Shown: positions 9,976 through 20,595, numbered from the stretch's first letter. The stretch: DNA of 64,000 nucleotides from Mycobacterium uberis (GCF_003408705.1 NZ_QAYL01000002.1:186001-250000); one strand, 5' to 3'. Numbers and translations: made by a program. Notes: generated by a model from the sequence alone, not told the origin.

Positions 9976-10847
9976 GCGAGTCCCCTCACCGTGCGCGTCG
10001 GCGGGCGCGTCCCCTGGATCGAGGCCACCATCTCCAAAACCCGCCGGGTCGCTCCGACCTCGTGCACCCGAAACATGCGGGCTCCGGCTGCCGCCGCCCA
10101 CGCAGTAGCCGCCAACGTACCCTCGAGCCGTTCCGTCAAACCCACACCCAAAGTCTCCCCAACGAAGTCCTTATTGCTTAACGACATGAGCACGGGCCAC
10201 CCGGTCTTAACAAGTTCGTCCACATGACGCAACAACAACAGTCCATGGAATGTGTTCTTGCCAAAGTCATGAGTCGGGTCAACCAACACCGAATCACGGG
10301 CCACGCCAGCCGCGACCGCCCGCTCAGCGGCGGCGGTGACCTTGCGAATCACATCGTCCACCACACCACGGGTAGTCGTACCGTAACTGACCCGGAAAGG
10401 GCGCGTGCGGGGCAGTGCGCCACCAGTGTGCGAACACACCAGGCCCGCGCCGAACTCGGCGGCGATCTCGGGCATAGCCGGGTCAACACCACCCCAACTG
10501 TCGTTGATCAGGTCGGCGCCCGCGGCACAGGCCGGTCTTGCCACCTCTGATCGCCAGGTATCGACGCTGATCAACAGATCTGGATAGGTGCCGCGCAGCC
10601 ACTCGAGGAATGGCACCAACCGCGCGATCTCGGTGTCTGCATCAACACCCTGGCCAGGCCCTGCTTTAACGCCACCGACGTCGACAACATCGGCGCCCTC
10701 GACAACAGCCCGGTGCGCGGCAGCCCGAGCAGCCTCGTCGCTGAAGGTCGCACCCCGGTCATAGAAAGAATCCGGAGTGCGGTTGACGATCGCCATAATC
10801 AGCGGTCGATCCGATGCCACCGACCGACCGCACAGCATTGACTGCAC
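9972..10847 (-). CDS. folP2: Dihydropteroate synthase homologue FolP2
   Basis: Pterin-binding TIM-barrel protein related to dihydropteroate synthase, 291 residues (Rv1207 counterpart). The pterin-site motif is NRTPDSFYDRG, with ADVVDVGGVKAGPG, LISVDTW, ADLINDSWGG and a C-terminal FRVHEV. In canonical DHPS the loop 1 and Arg-His motifs differ: here the usual GG(E)S(T) after DVG is VKAGPG. Published work (Gengenbacher et al. 2008) found mycobacterial FolP2 lacks DHPS activity, so a role in the gpgS operon is more likely than folate synthesis. The ATGA overlap with gpgS supports a shared pathway. Start ATG 10847; MLCG three codons in is an alternative. Confidence 0.92.
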   Translation of the reverse strand: MQSMLCGRSVASDRPLIMAIVNRTPDSFYDRGATFSDEAARAAAHRAVVEGADVVDVGGVKAGPGQGVDADTEIARLVPFLEWLRGTYPDLLISVDTWRSEVARPACAAGADLINDSWGGVDPAMPEIAAEFGAGLVCSHTGGALPRTRPFRVSYGTTTRGVVDDVIRKVTAAAERAVAAGVARDSVLVDPTHDFGKNTFHGLLLLRHVDELVKTGWPVLMSLSNKDFVGETLGVGLTERLEGTLAATAWAAAAGARMFRVHEVGATRRVLEMVASIQGTRPPTRTVRGLA

Positions 10848-10929
10848 CAGTCAATAGTGCCTGGTGCCGGCAGCGCGCCGTTGCAGAGACCATCCGTCAC
10901 GCGAGTATCCAGTCAGCCGCACACTCGCG

Positions 10930-12714
10930 TCAGCTTTGCGGTCGTTTACCAGCCGACACTTCGGCGAGGTAGCCATCGTAGTAAGACACGTAGCCGTCAG
11001 CGCGGCCGGCCAACACATACAGCGGATCAGCTACGTCGGGGCCATAGCCCTGCTTGCGCAGCTCCACCTTGCGGCTCTTGAATGTGGTGGTGTGCACGAT
11101 CGATTCCACCACCCGGACGAACAACGGCAGCGCGTAGGCGGGCAGCTGGTCATAAACCGCACGGGCCAAGGAGAGGCCGTCGAACTCGGCGCCTTCACGC
11201 AGCTTGATAGCGGCCATCCCGGCGCGGCCGCCGGTACGTGGAACCTCGACCCCGAAAACCGTGCACTCCTCGACGGACTTGTCGGACGCTAACACCGCCT
11301 CGACCTGTGTGGTGGCGACGTTCTCACCCTTCCAGCGGAACGTGTCACCAAGCCGGTCGACAAACGCGGCATGTCGCATACCCTGCGGTCTCATCACATC
11401 GCCCGAATTGAACCAGCAATCGCCTGCCCGGAAAGCGTCGCGCACCAACTTGGCTTCACTTGACGCTTTGTCGGTGTAGCCATCAAACAGCTGCAGCCAG
11501 TTGACGGGGCTGAGTAACAAACCGGGTGCACCGGAAGGCACTCGACGCACCCATCCATTCTCGTCACGCAGCGGAGCACCAGTGTCGAGGTCGTACTCCA
11601 CATAGGCCAGCGGCATCGGCGAGAACCCGGCCGTCCCGGACACATTAAAGATATTGATAAAAGCGGTGTTGCCTTCGCTGGAAGCATAGAACTCACACAC
11701 CCGCGCGATGCCGAAACGTGTGGTGAACTCTCTCCAGATCTCCGGTCGCAGCCCATTGCCGGCAATCAAGCGCACCCGGTGCTTGCGGTCGGTCGGCTTG
11801 GCCGGCTGGTTAAGCAGATAACGACAAATTTCGCCGATGTAGATGAACGCCGTGGCCTGGCTGGCAATCACCTCTTCCCAGAACCGCGACGCCGAAAACG
11901 ACTGACCCAAGGCCAATGTAGCGCCCGAATTGACCACCGAGGCCACCGCAACCGTCAACGCGTTGTTATGGTACAATGGCAGACAGCAATACAGCGTATC
12001 GGAGCCCTTCAACCGCAAGCCCAGCCCACCGAATGTACTCAGCGCGCGCAGCCACCGGTAGTGGGTCATCACGCTCGCCTTGGGGAGCCCTGTAGTCCCC
12101 GAGGTGAAGATGTAGAAGGCGGTATCTTTGGCCCGCACTGCAGACGCCGTAGCCGGGTTAGTGGTGGGAGATGTCGCAGCGAATCGCTCGAGATCTTCAA
12201 TGGTCAACGGCTCGATTCTGCCCGAGCCACCGCATTCGGTGACGACGCTGACCAGATCGGTCTCGACGATCAGCACCTTGGCGTCGAGCAAGCCCAGGCT
12301 GTGCGCCAACACTTCGCCGCGCTGGTTGTAGTTGAGCATGCCGGCGATGGCGCCACACTTGACCACAGCCAGCATCGCCAGCACAGCGTTAGGTGAGTTA
12401 CGCAGCATAATCGCTACGACGTCATGCGGCCCGACGCCACATGCGGCCAGCACCGCGGCGTACCGGTTGGCTGTCGCATTGGCGTCGCGGTAGCTCACTT
12501 GCTGATCCCCAAATCTGAGGAAGGCCCGGTCACCATAACGCGCGGCTCGCTGCTGGAAGATAGTGCCGATCGACTTCTTCGAGTTCGGCCAAACCAACAG
12601 CCCGGTCAGCACTCCCTTTATAACCACCGGTATATCGGCAAAAACCCCGGTGACCCCAGCTGCGATATCGGTCAGGTTGACCGTGGTACGCGCGACACTG
12701 TCGCGATCGGACAC
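10930..12714 (-). CDS. fadD6: Long-chain/very-long-chain acyl-CoA synthetase FadD6
   Basis: ANL-family fatty-acid activating enzyme of the FATP/VLACS type, 594 residues (Rv1206 counterpart). The AMP-binding motif is YIFTSGTTGLPKASVMTHYR; the second motif YASSEGNTAF follows and the VLACS-type DTFRWKGENVATTQVEAVL is near the C-terminus. I chose GTG at 12714 (VSDRDSVART) because GGGGGTG sits just upstream and the length matches H37Rv; an ATG at 12762 would overlap the neighbouring gene. It follows the LOG gene by about 30 bp and may be cotranscribed with it. Confidence 0.93.
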   Translation of the reverse strand: MSDRDSVARTTVNLTDIAAGVTGVFADIPVVIKGVLTGLLVWPNSKKSIGTIFQQRAARYGDRAFLRFGDQQVSYRDANATANRYAAVLAACGVGPHDVVAIMLRNSPNAVLAMLAVVKCGAIAGMLNYNQRGEVLAHSLGLLDAKVLIVETDLVSVVTECGGSGRIEPLTIEDLERFAATSPTTNPATASAVRAKDTAFYIFTSGTTGLPKASVMTHYRWLRALSTFGGLGLRLKGSDTLYCCLPLYHNNALTVAVASVVNSGATLALGQSFSASRFWEEVIASQATAFIYIGEICRYLLNQPAKPTDRKHRVRLIAGNGLRPEIWREFTTRFGIARVCEFYASSEGNTAFINIFNVSGTAGFSPMPLAYVEYDLDTGAPLRDENGWVRRVPSGAPGLLLSPVNWLQLFDGYTDKASSEAKLVRDAFRAGDCWFNSGDVMRPQGMRHAAFVDRLGDTFRWKGENVATTQVEAVLASDKSVEECTVFGVEVPRTGGRAGMAAIKLREGAEFDGLSLARAVYDQLPAYALPLFVRVVESIVHTTTFKSRKVELRKQGYGPDVADPLYVLAGRADGYVSYYDGYLAEVSAGKRPQS

Positions 12715-12746
12715 TGCACACCCCCGATTTCTGGTGTCAAGTAAAC

Positions 12747-13310
12747 TCAGGCGGACAGGCAAGCCTCGAGCGCGGCATCCACCTTATCGACTACCACTAG
12801 CCGCTCCATTGCTACCGGTGAGACGTAACCACTATCGAGCAATCCGCGCAGCCAGACCCAGAGGCCGTCATAATGCCCCCAGGGATCCAGCATTACGATA
12901 GGTTTACTGTGCATACCCAAGTAGCCCGCGGTCCATGCCTCGAACATCTCATCTAAGGTCCCCAGACCGCCCGGCAACACTATGAACGCATCAGCGCGAT
13001 CGTCCAAGACCTGTTTACGTTCGGCCATCGTCGCAGTAACGATCAACTCGCCAGCATAGGTGTCGGCAATCTCGCGGCGCTGTAGCATTTCCGGGATCAC
13101 ACCGACTGTCCGACCACCGCGTGTCCGTGCCGCGGACGCCACCGCTCCCATCGCTGAAACGCGGCCACCACCCCAGACCAGGATCCAACCGCGCTCAGCA
13201 ATCGCCTCACCGAGTTTGGCAGCCAGTCCCAGCAACTCTGGGTGCGTCGGTCCAGCCGCACAAAAGACACAAATCGCCCACTCACTGGGTGTACCGTGAT
13301 TCGGACGCAT
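12747..13310 (-). CDS. LOG-family cytokinin riboside 5'-monophosphate phosphoribohydrolase (Rv1205-like)
   Basis: 187-residue Rossmann protein of the LOG (formerly lysine decarboxylase-like) family, which releases free cytokinin bases from riboside monophosphates. Signature motifs are GGGRVSAMG (nucleotide loop) and PGGLGTLDE with catalytic Glu, followed by EAWTAGYLGMHSKPI. In M. tuberculosis the homologue Rv1205 is a proteasome target whose build-up yields aldehydes that sensitise to nitric oxide. It is retained intact here. Start ATG 13310. Confidence 0.92.
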   Translation of the reverse strand: MRPNHGTPSEWAICVFCAAGPTHPELLGLAAKLGEAIAERGWILVWGGGRVSAMGAVASAARTRGGRTVGVIPEMLQRREIADTYAGELIVTATMAERKQVLDDRADAFIVLPGGLGTLDEMFEAWTAGYLGMHSKPIVMLDPWGHYDGLWVWLRGLLDSGYVSPVAMERLVVVDKVDAALEACLSA

Positions 13311-13419
13311 AATGGCTCAAAGATAGACTAACGCCGTTGAGACCATGACACTAACCACACGGCCATCCGGCCCGCGGGCACACTGCAATTCGGCAGTGTC
13401 GGTTCGATAAAACGTCCCT

Positions 13420-14640
13420 CAACGCGCGGTCGTCCTGGAGCAGCTGAGTGCTGCTCTCAGTGAGGTGTCGCGACCTGGGGTCGAATCGCCCCGCTCCACC
13501 ACCTCAAGCAGCACCCGCCCCGCATCGTCGCCGAGCGGGGCCCATTGTCCTTGGAATCCATCTTCGCCCGATTAGCCGCTGAACTCTTCATCAGTCGCCA
13601 CCCGAGCACCGTTATCCGCTGAGTTATCGGCACCCAAGACCGAGCACGCAGTCCCGTTCGGCGCCTTCAGCCACCTGGTGGACATCGCAGCGCCGTGGAC
13701 CGACGATCTTCTGCAGCGGATCGACATCGACGCATCCAACGACATGACTAAAGTCCTCCTGGCTAGCGGAGATCGACGAATTCGTTGCCGAGTTACCGCC
13801 GCCGGCGCGGAAGACGCTAGCTTACCTCGCCGTCGAGGAGCCGCTAACGCTCGCCGAACTAAGCATCCTCGCCAGCGACAATATAGTAAAGCAGGCCGAA
13901 GAATGGGGCACGGCAGAAACCCGAAGACACGGCGAACACGCAGATAACCAAATGGTTTACACAGCGCATCCATTGTTCGGTGAACAGGAACGTACCGTGC
14001 TTGGCGACGACGCCACACCAAGCTGATCATGCTGCACTCGCGGCATCCGTCAGGCAACCTCAGTGACCAGCTGTGACTCAGAGACCTCACGGTGGGCGAA
14101 CGACTGGCCCACTCGACGCTGCAACGTTTCAGCGACTCCTCCAACTCTGGCAACGTGACTGGCCGCGGCCAATCCCGCCACGCTGTCGCAACCGGAGCTA
14201 GGAGCCTGGACATTGCTGTGGGCTGCCAATCAGTTCTTTATATGCGCGGCAAGCCAGAACTGGCTACCGTGTTCCTGCAGACCATCCGCAATCGGGTTAC
14301 GGATACTGGCCCGAGCACCACGCTCGACGCGCTGAGCGCCACCTCGACCATGAACGCGGGCAATGTCGATAAGGCCGTCGAAACCACCGGCAATGCGGTT
14401 AGGGTCAATCGTCGACCGATTACCGCCGGTAGCCTGTGCGCCCCCAGTGCGCGGCGCGATAAGGCCGCTTCGGCGATGTCGAGCCTATGGCGCATCGCGT
14501 GTTAGACGCCGAACATCCCGGGCGACTGCGCTTCACGGTCGGGCTGGGTCCGACGACCGTGCTGTTGATGCCGGGTCAACTCGACATGACGGCCGACCTC
14601 GCTCAGCAGTTCACTGACTTAGCTGAACTGCTGTAGCCAG
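13420..14640 (+). pseudogene. Rv1204c-like fossil (large protein of unknown function)
   Basis: Plus-strand coding remnants such as VLEQLSAALSEVSRPG near 13434 and LSLESIFARLAAELFISRHP at about 13549, then a shifted segment AVPFGAFSHLVDIAAPW around 13650. Codon-like GC periodicity continues to about 14,630 through several frames and stops. I assign it to Rv1204c from gene order (between Rv1205 and dapE), not from a strong match. No open frame of useful length remains. Confidence 0.5.
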
Positions 14641-15190
14641 GCCGCATGATCGATAAGATGCTACTGAACCATGTGCTGAAAGTTACCGAAATTCGGTCAC
14701 GTTGCGGCGCTGCGCGGCCCGGCAGCATCCGCCTTAGAGCGCACCGGCTACTCACGGGGACCGATCTCGCTAATGCTGCTGTCAATGGTGTTGAAACAGC
14801 AGGGCGACATACCCGAGTCCGCAAAAGCATTGCGACGCGAAGCAGCCCGACATAGAACGAAGTCAACGTTGTCCGCATCTAAGCCCGGGTTGGCCCACAC
14901 CTCGACCAACGTCACCGTCCGGCACACGATAGGGGCGATCACGGCGGACCGAGAGGCCGCTCGCGCGACAGAGCGTTCAGGCCAATCGGCGGCGGCTGTT
15001 CTACATCCGCGCCGTCGACTCGGTGACCCGGCTGGCCGCCGAAATCGGCTATACTGTAGGCGACATCGTCGTCAACCATGCCCGCGTATTGGCCACGCGT
15101 AACCCTGTCGCCCTGACGACTGTGTCCAAGTAGCTGACCGCAATCGGGATGCGCGCCGCGGCCATCAAACGCTGCGGGCAGACTAGACCT
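14640..15190 (+). pseudogene. Further degenerate coding region (Rv1204c end or Rv1203c position)
   Basis: A plus-strand stretch with segments such as ALERTGYSRGPISLMLLSMV around 14735 and FYIRAVDSVTRLAAEIGYTV around 15000, in different frames and broken by stops, ending at a TAG near 15188. It looks like ancient coding sequence, but I do not recognise the family. In H37Rv order Rv1203c would be here. Confidence 0.4.
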
Positions 15191-15204
15191 TGACGCTGAC
15201 CGCG

Positions 15205-16269
15205 TCAGCCGCCGAGATAGCCACGCAACATATCCACGGCGGTGGTGATCTGGGCGACCGGCACGTGTTCGTCGCACCGGTGCGCCAGGTTGGGGTCACC
15301 GGGGCCGTAGTTGACCGCCGGGACACCCCGCACAGCGAATCGCGACACATCTGTCCAGCCGTATTTCGCGCGGACCTGCCCGCCGGCGGCCTCGATCAAA
15401 GCCTTGGCGGCAGGCTGCGACAGGCCAGGCAGTGCGCCCGCTGCCGCGTCGGTCTGCTCGATATGCACATCGAGCCCATCGAACACGTCATGCACGTGGT
15501 GCAGCGCCGCAGCGACCGACCGATCGGGAGCAAAGCGATAATTGACTGTCACCGAGGCCGCATCGGGAATCACGTTTCCGGCCACACCACCGTCGACACG
15601 CACAGCTGATAAGCCCTCTCGGTAGACACATCCATCGATGTCGACGGTGCGTGCCAGATAGCTTTCCAACCGGTCCAGTACGGCGCCCAGTTTGTGGATT
15701 GCGTTGTCACCCAACCAAGAACGTGCGGAATGCGCACGCGTTCCAGCCGCGCCGATCACGACGCGCAGTGTCCCCTGGCAGCCGGCCTCAATATAGCCGC
15801 CGGTGGGTTCGCCCAGAATAACCACGTCAGCGGCGAGCCACTCGGGCAACTCTCGCTCGATGCGACCCAAACCATTTGCTGCCGAATCGATTTCCTCACA
15901 GTCGTAGAACACCAATGTCAGGTCATGCGTCGGCTCGGCTATGGTAGCCGCCAAATGCAAGAAAACCGCATCACCGGATTTCATGTCCACGGTGCCGCAA
16001 CCGTGCAGCACGTCCTTCTCGCGACAGCTGGGCAGGTTTCCGGCTGCTGGAACAGTGTCTAGGTGCCCGGCGAGCAGCACCCGCGACGGCCGGTGCAACG
16101 AGGTACGCGCCAACACGGCGTTGCCGTTACGAACGATCTCAAAACCGGAAGTCTGGGCCCGCAGCGCGGTCTCTACCTCGTCGGCGAGTCGTGCCTCGGA
16201 CCGCGACTCGCTGGGAATGTCTACCAACGTCGCAGTCAGTTCAATTGGGTCCCCACACAAGTCCAGCAC
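15205..16269 (-). CDS. dapE: Succinyl-diaminopimelate desuccinylase
   Basis: Zinc peptidase-family M20 enzyme that releases succinate from N-succinyl-LL-diaminopimelate in lysine/meso-DAP synthesis (Rv1202 counterpart). Metal-binding motifs are GHLDTVP, KSGDAVF and the catalytic DCEEIDS; GEPTGG and a terminal [15 protein letters not shown] follow. I chose GTG at 16269 (VLDLCGDP), which gives 354 residues as in H37Rv; an upstream ATG at 16308 would add 13 residues. It is divergent from dapD, with 53 bp between starts, so a shared control region links two consecutive pathway enzymes. Confidence 0.94.
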   Translation of the reverse strand: MLDLCGDPIELTATLVDIPSESRSEARLADEVETALRAQTSGFEIVRNGNAVLARTSLHRPSRVLLAGHLDTVPAAGNLPSCREKDVLHGCGTVDMKSGDAVFLHLAATIAEPTHDLTLVFYDCEEIDSAANGLGRIERELPEWLAADVVILGEPTGGYIEAGCQGTLRVVIGAAGTRAHSARSWLGDNAIHKLGAVLDRLESYLARTVDIDGCVYREGLSAVRVDGGVAGNVIPDAASVTVNYRFAPDRSVAAALHHVHDVFDGLDVHIEQTDAAAGALPGLSQPAAKALIEAAGGQVRAKYGWTDVSRFAVRGVPAVNYGPGDPNLAHRCDEHVPVAQITTAVDMLRGYLGG

Positions 16270-16322
16270 GCATTTCAGGGTACTAGTGACGCCCTGGATG
16301 CTGAGCAAGTACCCTGACCGCC

Positions 16323-17276
16323 GTGACTGTAGCTGCAGGTGGAGTTGGCATCGGGCTGGCGACGCTGGCCTCCGACGGATCGATCCTCAACACCTGGTTT
16401 CCCGCACCGGAACTGACTAAGTCGGGCACCAGCGCCACCTCACGATTGACGGTGTCCGACGTTCCCCCTGAGCTTGCTGCACTGATCGGCCGCGATGACG
16501 ACCGCGGCACCGAGACCATCGCGGTCCGCACGGTCATCGGCTCATTGGACGAAATCGCCGCCGACGCTTACGACGCTTACCTGCGGTTACATTTGCTTTC
16601 ACACCGGCTGGTGGCACCGCACGGACTTAACACCGATGGCTTGTTCGGGGTATTGACCAATGTGGTGTGGACCAATCGGGGACCCTGCGCAATCGATGGT
16701 TTCGAAGTCGTCCGGGCACAGCTGTGTCGCCACGGACCAGTCACCGTCTATGGCATCGACAAATTCCCCCGGATGGTTGACTATGTCGTCCCTACCGGGG
16801 TGCGTATCGCCGACGCCAACCGAGTGCGTCTAGGCGCCCACCTCGCACCGGGCACCACCGTGATGCACGAGGGTTTCGTCAACTACAATGCCGGGACTTT
16901 GGGTGCGTCGATGGTGGAGGGCCGCATCTCAGCGGGCGTGGTGGTAGGCGATGGCTCCGACGTCGGCGGCGGAGCGTCAATCATGGGCACCCTGTCCGGC
17001 GGTGGCACGCAGGTCATTTCGATAGGCAAGCGGTGTCTTCTCGGCGCCAACTCAGGGCTGGGTATCTCACTAGGCGACGACTGCGTCGTTGAAGCTGGCT
17101 TATATATCACTGCCGGCACCAAGGTCAATACTCCGTACGGCAAATCGGTTAAGGCTCGTGAGCTGTCTGGCGGCAGTAACCTGCTGTTCCGACGCAATTC
17201 GATGACAGGGGCGGTCGAGGTGGTCGCCCGTGACGGCCAAGGCAGCACACTCAACGAGGACCTGCATACTAACTAA
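16323..17276 (+). CDS. dapD: Tetrahydrodipicolinate N-succinyltransferase
   Basis: Trimeric left-handed beta-helix acyltransferase that succinylates tetrahydrodipicolinate in the DAP pathway (Rv1201c counterpart), 317 residues, same length as H37Rv. Hexapeptide repeats run from about residue 165 ([18 protein letters not shown]) to 270. The active-site region [20 protein letters not shown] is intact, as is [23 protein letters not shown] start at 16323. It supplies the substrate of the divergently encoded DapE. Confidence 0.95.
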   Translation: MTVAAGGVGIGLATLASDGSILNTWFPAPELTKSGTSATSRLTVSDVPPELAALIGRDDDRGTETIAVRTVIGSLDEIAADAYDAYLRLHLLSHRLVAPHGLNTDGLFGVLTNVVWTNRGPCAIDGFEVVRAQLCRHGPVTVYGIDKFPRMVDYVVPTGVRIADANRVRLGAHLAPGTTVMHEGFVNYNAGTLGASMVEGRISAGVVVGDGSDVGGGASIMGTLSGGGTQVISIGKRCLLGANSGLGISLGDDCVVEAGLYITAGTKVNTPYGKSVKARELSGGSNLLFRRNSMTGAVEVVARDGQGSTLNEDLHTN

Positions 17277-17344
17277 CGGCCGAGCCCCACCGGTAAATAC
17301 CACCGCAAGGCCACCGGGATCGAAGTATATTGCGTATCTGTGAC

Positions 17345-18400
17345 TTTGACCCAAGTGCCCTATCTGGCGGCCCCGGTACTAGGCATCACGAAAGCGCGCA
17401 GCGGGGTCCGCAACGCACTGCTGACCCCGCCACCGACCGCGCTGTGGACCATCTGCCTTGTTGGCAGACCTCCATTAGCTGGGCTGACCCGCTTTGGGTC
17501 ACGCCAACCAGACCAGTTACCGGCATGCTGCAAACCGCCGGGGCAATCGCTTAGTTGGCCCCAGAACAACTTTGCAGCACTGCCAAAGAGCTGACCGACA
17601 TAGCCCGACCCAAGCCCATAGACAGATCCGGACCACCCACACCTGCCGCCTGACCCAATGCCTGCCTCAGCGCGTCAGCTTCATCACAGACTGCTAGCGA
17701 TCGTATCGTTAACAATTTCCCCAACCACGAGAAGGACACCCACCAACATCGAGTTTGCTGTGTCGGCCATGGAAAGCACTGAATCGACCACGTCACAATA
17801 TGTCGACTAAAGCTATTGGCAGCACTTTGCTCCTCCCCTGCAATAGATTCGGACCTGCGCCTATCTGCCGCAGCGGTGCCGGTAGCCTACTTGCTCAGGC
17901 CAATCTCGTGGACGATCTCCGACAGCGCTTCACATGGCGTTGCCGCCATCGCGGCCGCCGTAGCATTCTCGTAATCATACATCTTGGCAGCGTCCTGGCC
18001 CCACATCTCACTGTAGGCCGCATCGACGTCGGCCATCAGTGGGACGTTTTCCGAACGATGTTGGTCTTGGCCAACACCCGGGACAGGGCGTGGTTCGCCT
18101 CAACATCCTGCGGCGGCACCGTCATCTTAAATGCCGTCGCATATGCGCTCGCCGCGGTCGTAATCTAAGATGCCGGTTTGCTTAGCCTGCGCAGTGGTGG
18201 AGTCTTAGCCACCGCCACATACCTCATGATCGCGGGAGCCATCGACACCGACGACAGACTCAAGCACAACCCCACGATCAGCTCGGAGATGACTGAATCT
18301 AAGGACGCCACCAAGTACAGATCAGCCACGAGGCTCCTCCAGGCTGTCGTGGCGATCAAATATTGCACCCGAATACATATTCTCGCCTAGTCAATCTCTG
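17345..18400 (-). pseudogene. PPE-family protein fossil
   Basis: A minus-strand PPE remnant. The N-terminal domain is at 18176-18370 (LVADLYLVASLDSVISELIV, then LSSVSMAPAIMRYVA); the middle YSEMWGQDAAKMYDYENATA is at about 18000; and the C-terminal tail GGGVSSALRTPLRAFVMPST is at 17365-17430. The tail closely matches that of the intact PPE gene at 19324-20526, so the two are paralogues of the PPE18/19 type. Stops and shifts are frequent. Confidence 0.85.
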
Positions 18401-18606
18401 TGGTACAGCCCCAAAACTCATCAAATTTATCTTCTATGCTTGTCCTATCGAACAGACCGGCAGGCATTACCACGCAGATCCCCCAGGTAAACCTTGATTG
18501 GACTATAGGCCAGGTAACGTGTAGCAGCTGAGACGTCCTGTCTTCAGTACCGTCAAAGGCTGCCCGGTGTCGACTTTGGTAGGAGCGGCGCTGAGGTGAC
18601 TCTAGG

Positions 18607-18894
18607 TTAGGCCCAACTGGAACCGACAGAGCGGTCCGTGTCAGCCATGTTGTTACCGGCAGCTTGCACCTTTCGGCCGTGAGCGTTGGCCTGCTCATAA
18701 ATCATCTGAAAGTTGCGACCCAAATCACTGACGAACTGCTCACATGCCACCGAACCCTGTCCACCCCAAAAGTCAGCGGCATCACGCACACTCGCCAAGA
18801 TGGCCTGGTGCGTGGCCTCCAACGATGCCGCTTGTACGCGGATCGTTGCACCATGCGCATCAATATCCCCGAACTGGTAGTTAATACTGGGCAT
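18607..18894 (-). CDS. ESAT-6-like WXG100 protein EsxL-type
   Basis: 95-residue secreted WXG100 protein of the Mtb9.9/EsxL subfamily (Rv1198-like). Helix-turn-helix with the turn DFWGGQGS, the highly conserved GRNFQMIYEQANAHG and the terminal VGSSWA. It forms a heterodimer with the EsxK-type partner encoded 66 bp upstream and is exported by a type VII (probably ESX-5) system. ATG at 18894 has AGGAGG nine bases upstream. It is the last gene of the PE-PPE-esx cassette. Confidence 0.95.
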   Translation of the reverse strand: MPSINYQFGDIDAHGATIRVQAASLEATHQAILASVRDAADFWGGQGSVACEQFVSDLGRNFQMIYEQANAHGRKVQAAGNNMADTDRSVGSSWA

Positions 18895-18960
18895 AAACTA
18901 TCGTCCTCCTGAATTAGTAAAGTAAATGAGAAAGTAGTGGGACAGCAGCGGTTTTCGGAG

Positions 18961-19260
18961 CTAGCTACCCTGCAGGATCTGCTGAGAAGTCTGCTCTTGC
19001 TGCTCATAGCGGGTGGCAGCAGCACCCAACCCATCACGAACCTCGTGCAGCATGGTCACGATGTTGCGAAACGCCTGATTCATCTGCCCCATGACGTCAA
19101 AGGACGTCGCCTGAGCCGCCCCACTCCAGCCCGCACCCGCGATGTTCAGCGTCGACGCCCACATCTTGTGAGACTCGTCCTCCACGGTCTGAGCATGCAC
19201 TTCAAAACGGCGCGCCATATCCCGCATCGACTGCGGATCGGTCATAAAACGTGCTGTCAT
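18961..19260 (-). CDS. CFP-10-like WXG100 protein EsxK-type
   Basis: 99-residue WXG100 partner (Rv1197-like). It starts [20 protein letters not shown], has the WXG turn in GAGWSGAAQ, and carries the C-terminal secretion motif YEQQE (Tyr-x3-Glu) followed by [10 protein letters not shown]. In type VII secretion this motif on the CFP-10-like partner guides the dimer to the EccC ATPase. ATG at 19260 is chosen over upstream codons because it aligns with family members; a weak AAGAGAC lies upstream. Confidence 0.95.
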   Translation of the reverse strand: MTARFMTDPQSMRDMARRFEVHAQTVEDESHKMWASTLNIAGAGWSGAAQATSFDVMGQMNQAFRNIVTMLHEVRDGLGAAATRYEQQEQTSQQILQGS

Positions 19261-19323
19261 TATTTGCTGTCTCTTTCGATTGGTTTCGTTGCCTTGCAAG
19301 TGAAACAACCCGAGCCGCAGCGG

Positions 19324-20526
19324 TTACCCGCCCGCCAGGTTGCGTGGCATCGTAAACGGACGCGGTGGCAGACGCAGCGCACTGCTGACGCCAACACCGC
19401 CCCCGCCAGATGCCATAGGTGCCATTGGCAGCTCACCCATCATCTGCCCCGACTCGCCTTCGGCTGTGGCGACTATGCTGGTCAGCGGCAATCCGCGCAC
19501 TTGCGTGATGCTCTGGTTGGCCACGGCCCATGTTTCCGGCACCCGCAACGAGCCGACCGACGTCGCCCGGCCCAAATTGGCAGTTATCTGACCACCCAAG
19601 CCTGGATTCAGAGGGCTGCGACCCACCAACTCGACAGCGCTCTCCATCGCCTTGGCCGCATCTTTTGCTGCCTTGGCCGCTGTCGGCATGAAGCCCTTCA
19701 TCATCGAACCCATGGTGTTAGTTTGCGACACAGCCTGGCCAAGCATCGAAACACCGTTGTTGGTCATGCCGACGAGGTTGCTCATGGACGACAAGTGCTT
19801 TGTACCGCCTTCCCACAATGACTTCGCCGCCGACGAGGGTCTAGGAAGAGCTTGTGGGGTGACAACTCCCACTTGCTCGTTCAGCTGTGGCGTCCCCAGC
19901 TTGGAAGTGACGTTCATTCCCTGACTGGCCACCTGATTGAGCGCGACTTGGCTGAATGCCTGCTCAGCCGCGCAGGCCTCTTGGGTTAGCCCGAACTCGC
20001 TAACCATCTCCGGTGCCGGCATAAATGGGATCGTCGCCACCACCGCCTCTAGCACGCCAGCCTGATAGCCTGCCATCGCTGTCGCGTCTTGGATCCACAT
20101 TTCACCGTATTCCGCCTCCTTCTCCGCGATCGCGAGGGAGTTTTGCCCGAAAATGTTAGTCACGGTCAGTGTCAACCACTCTGCGCGGTTCGTGAACACC
20201 GTCAACGGTGGCACTGTCGTCAGGTAAGCTGCTTCGTAGGCATTCGCCGCTGCCGTGACCTGGTTCGCGGTTCGCTCAGCTGATTCAGCGTTCATGTTCA
20301 GCCATCCCACATATGGTGTGACCCGTTCTAACAACGTCGTCGCCGACGGACCCATAAACGTTGCCAGCAACGTATCGATCGCTGACTCCAACCCCTGCGC
20401 CGCCGCAGTCAACTCTTTGGCCAGACCAGTCCATGCCGTGGCGGCGGCCAATATCGGACCTGAGCCCGCGCCGAGATACATCCGGGTGGAGTTGGTCTCA
20501 GGCGGCAACGCTGCGAAATCGAACAT
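19324..20526 (-). CDS. PPE-SVP family protein, PPE18/19-like
   Basis: 400-residue PPE protein. The N-terminal PPE domain begins MFDFAALPPETNSTRMYLGA (Pro8-Pro9-Glu10) and has WTG near residue 33, with GEMWIQDATAMAGY near 145. The variable C-terminus carries the SVP-type motif VGSLRVPETWA and ends with RLPPRPFTMPRNLAGG. Such proteins pair with a PE partner and are exported through ESX systems; the PE gene lies directly upstream. ATG at 20526 has AGGGAG upstream. The frame is intact over its full length, rare for PPE genes in leprosy bacilli. Confidence 0.93.
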   Translation of the reverse strand: MFDFAALPPETNSTRMYLGAGSGPILAAATAWTGLAKELTAAAQGLESAIDTLLATFMGPSATTLLERVTPYVGWLNMNAESAERTANQVTAAANAYEAAYLTTVPPLTVFTNRAEWLTLTVTNIFGQNSLAIAEKEAEYGEMWIQDATAMAGYQAGVLEAVVATIPFMPAPEMVSEFGLTQEACAAEQAFSQVALNQVASQGMNVTSKLGTPQLNEQVGVVTPQALPRPSSAAKSLWEGGTKHLSSMSNLVGMTNNGVSMLGQAVSQTNTMGSMMKGFMPTAAKAAKDAAKAMESAVELVGRSPLNPGLGGQITANLGRATSVGSLRVPETWAVANQSITQVRGLPLTSIVATAEGESGQMMGELPMAPMASGGGGVGVSSALRLPPRPFTMPRNLAGG

Positions 20527-20595
20527 CTCGTTGCTCCCTATTTACTCGCTGCTATCTACTCGCGTGCAGCTGGTGACATTCGTTACCATGTCCTC

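Noticed and set aside
10930..12396. Several long plus-strand open frames opposite fadD6, up to 205 codons
   Set aside because: They are shadows of the conserved acyl-CoA synthetase frame; no start signals or known domains.
13434..13500. tRNA-like 3' end (GGGGTCGAATC...CTCCACCA)
   Set aside because: The T-loop is not canonical, no acceptor or anticodon arms fold upstream, and the same bases read as coding sequence (VLEQLSAALSEVSRPG).
18937..19821. 294-codon plus-strand frame opposite the esxK/PPE genes
   Set aside because: Its sequence is rich in His, Arg and Gln as expected of antisense PPE sequence, and the minus strand holds recognisable intact genes with SD sites.
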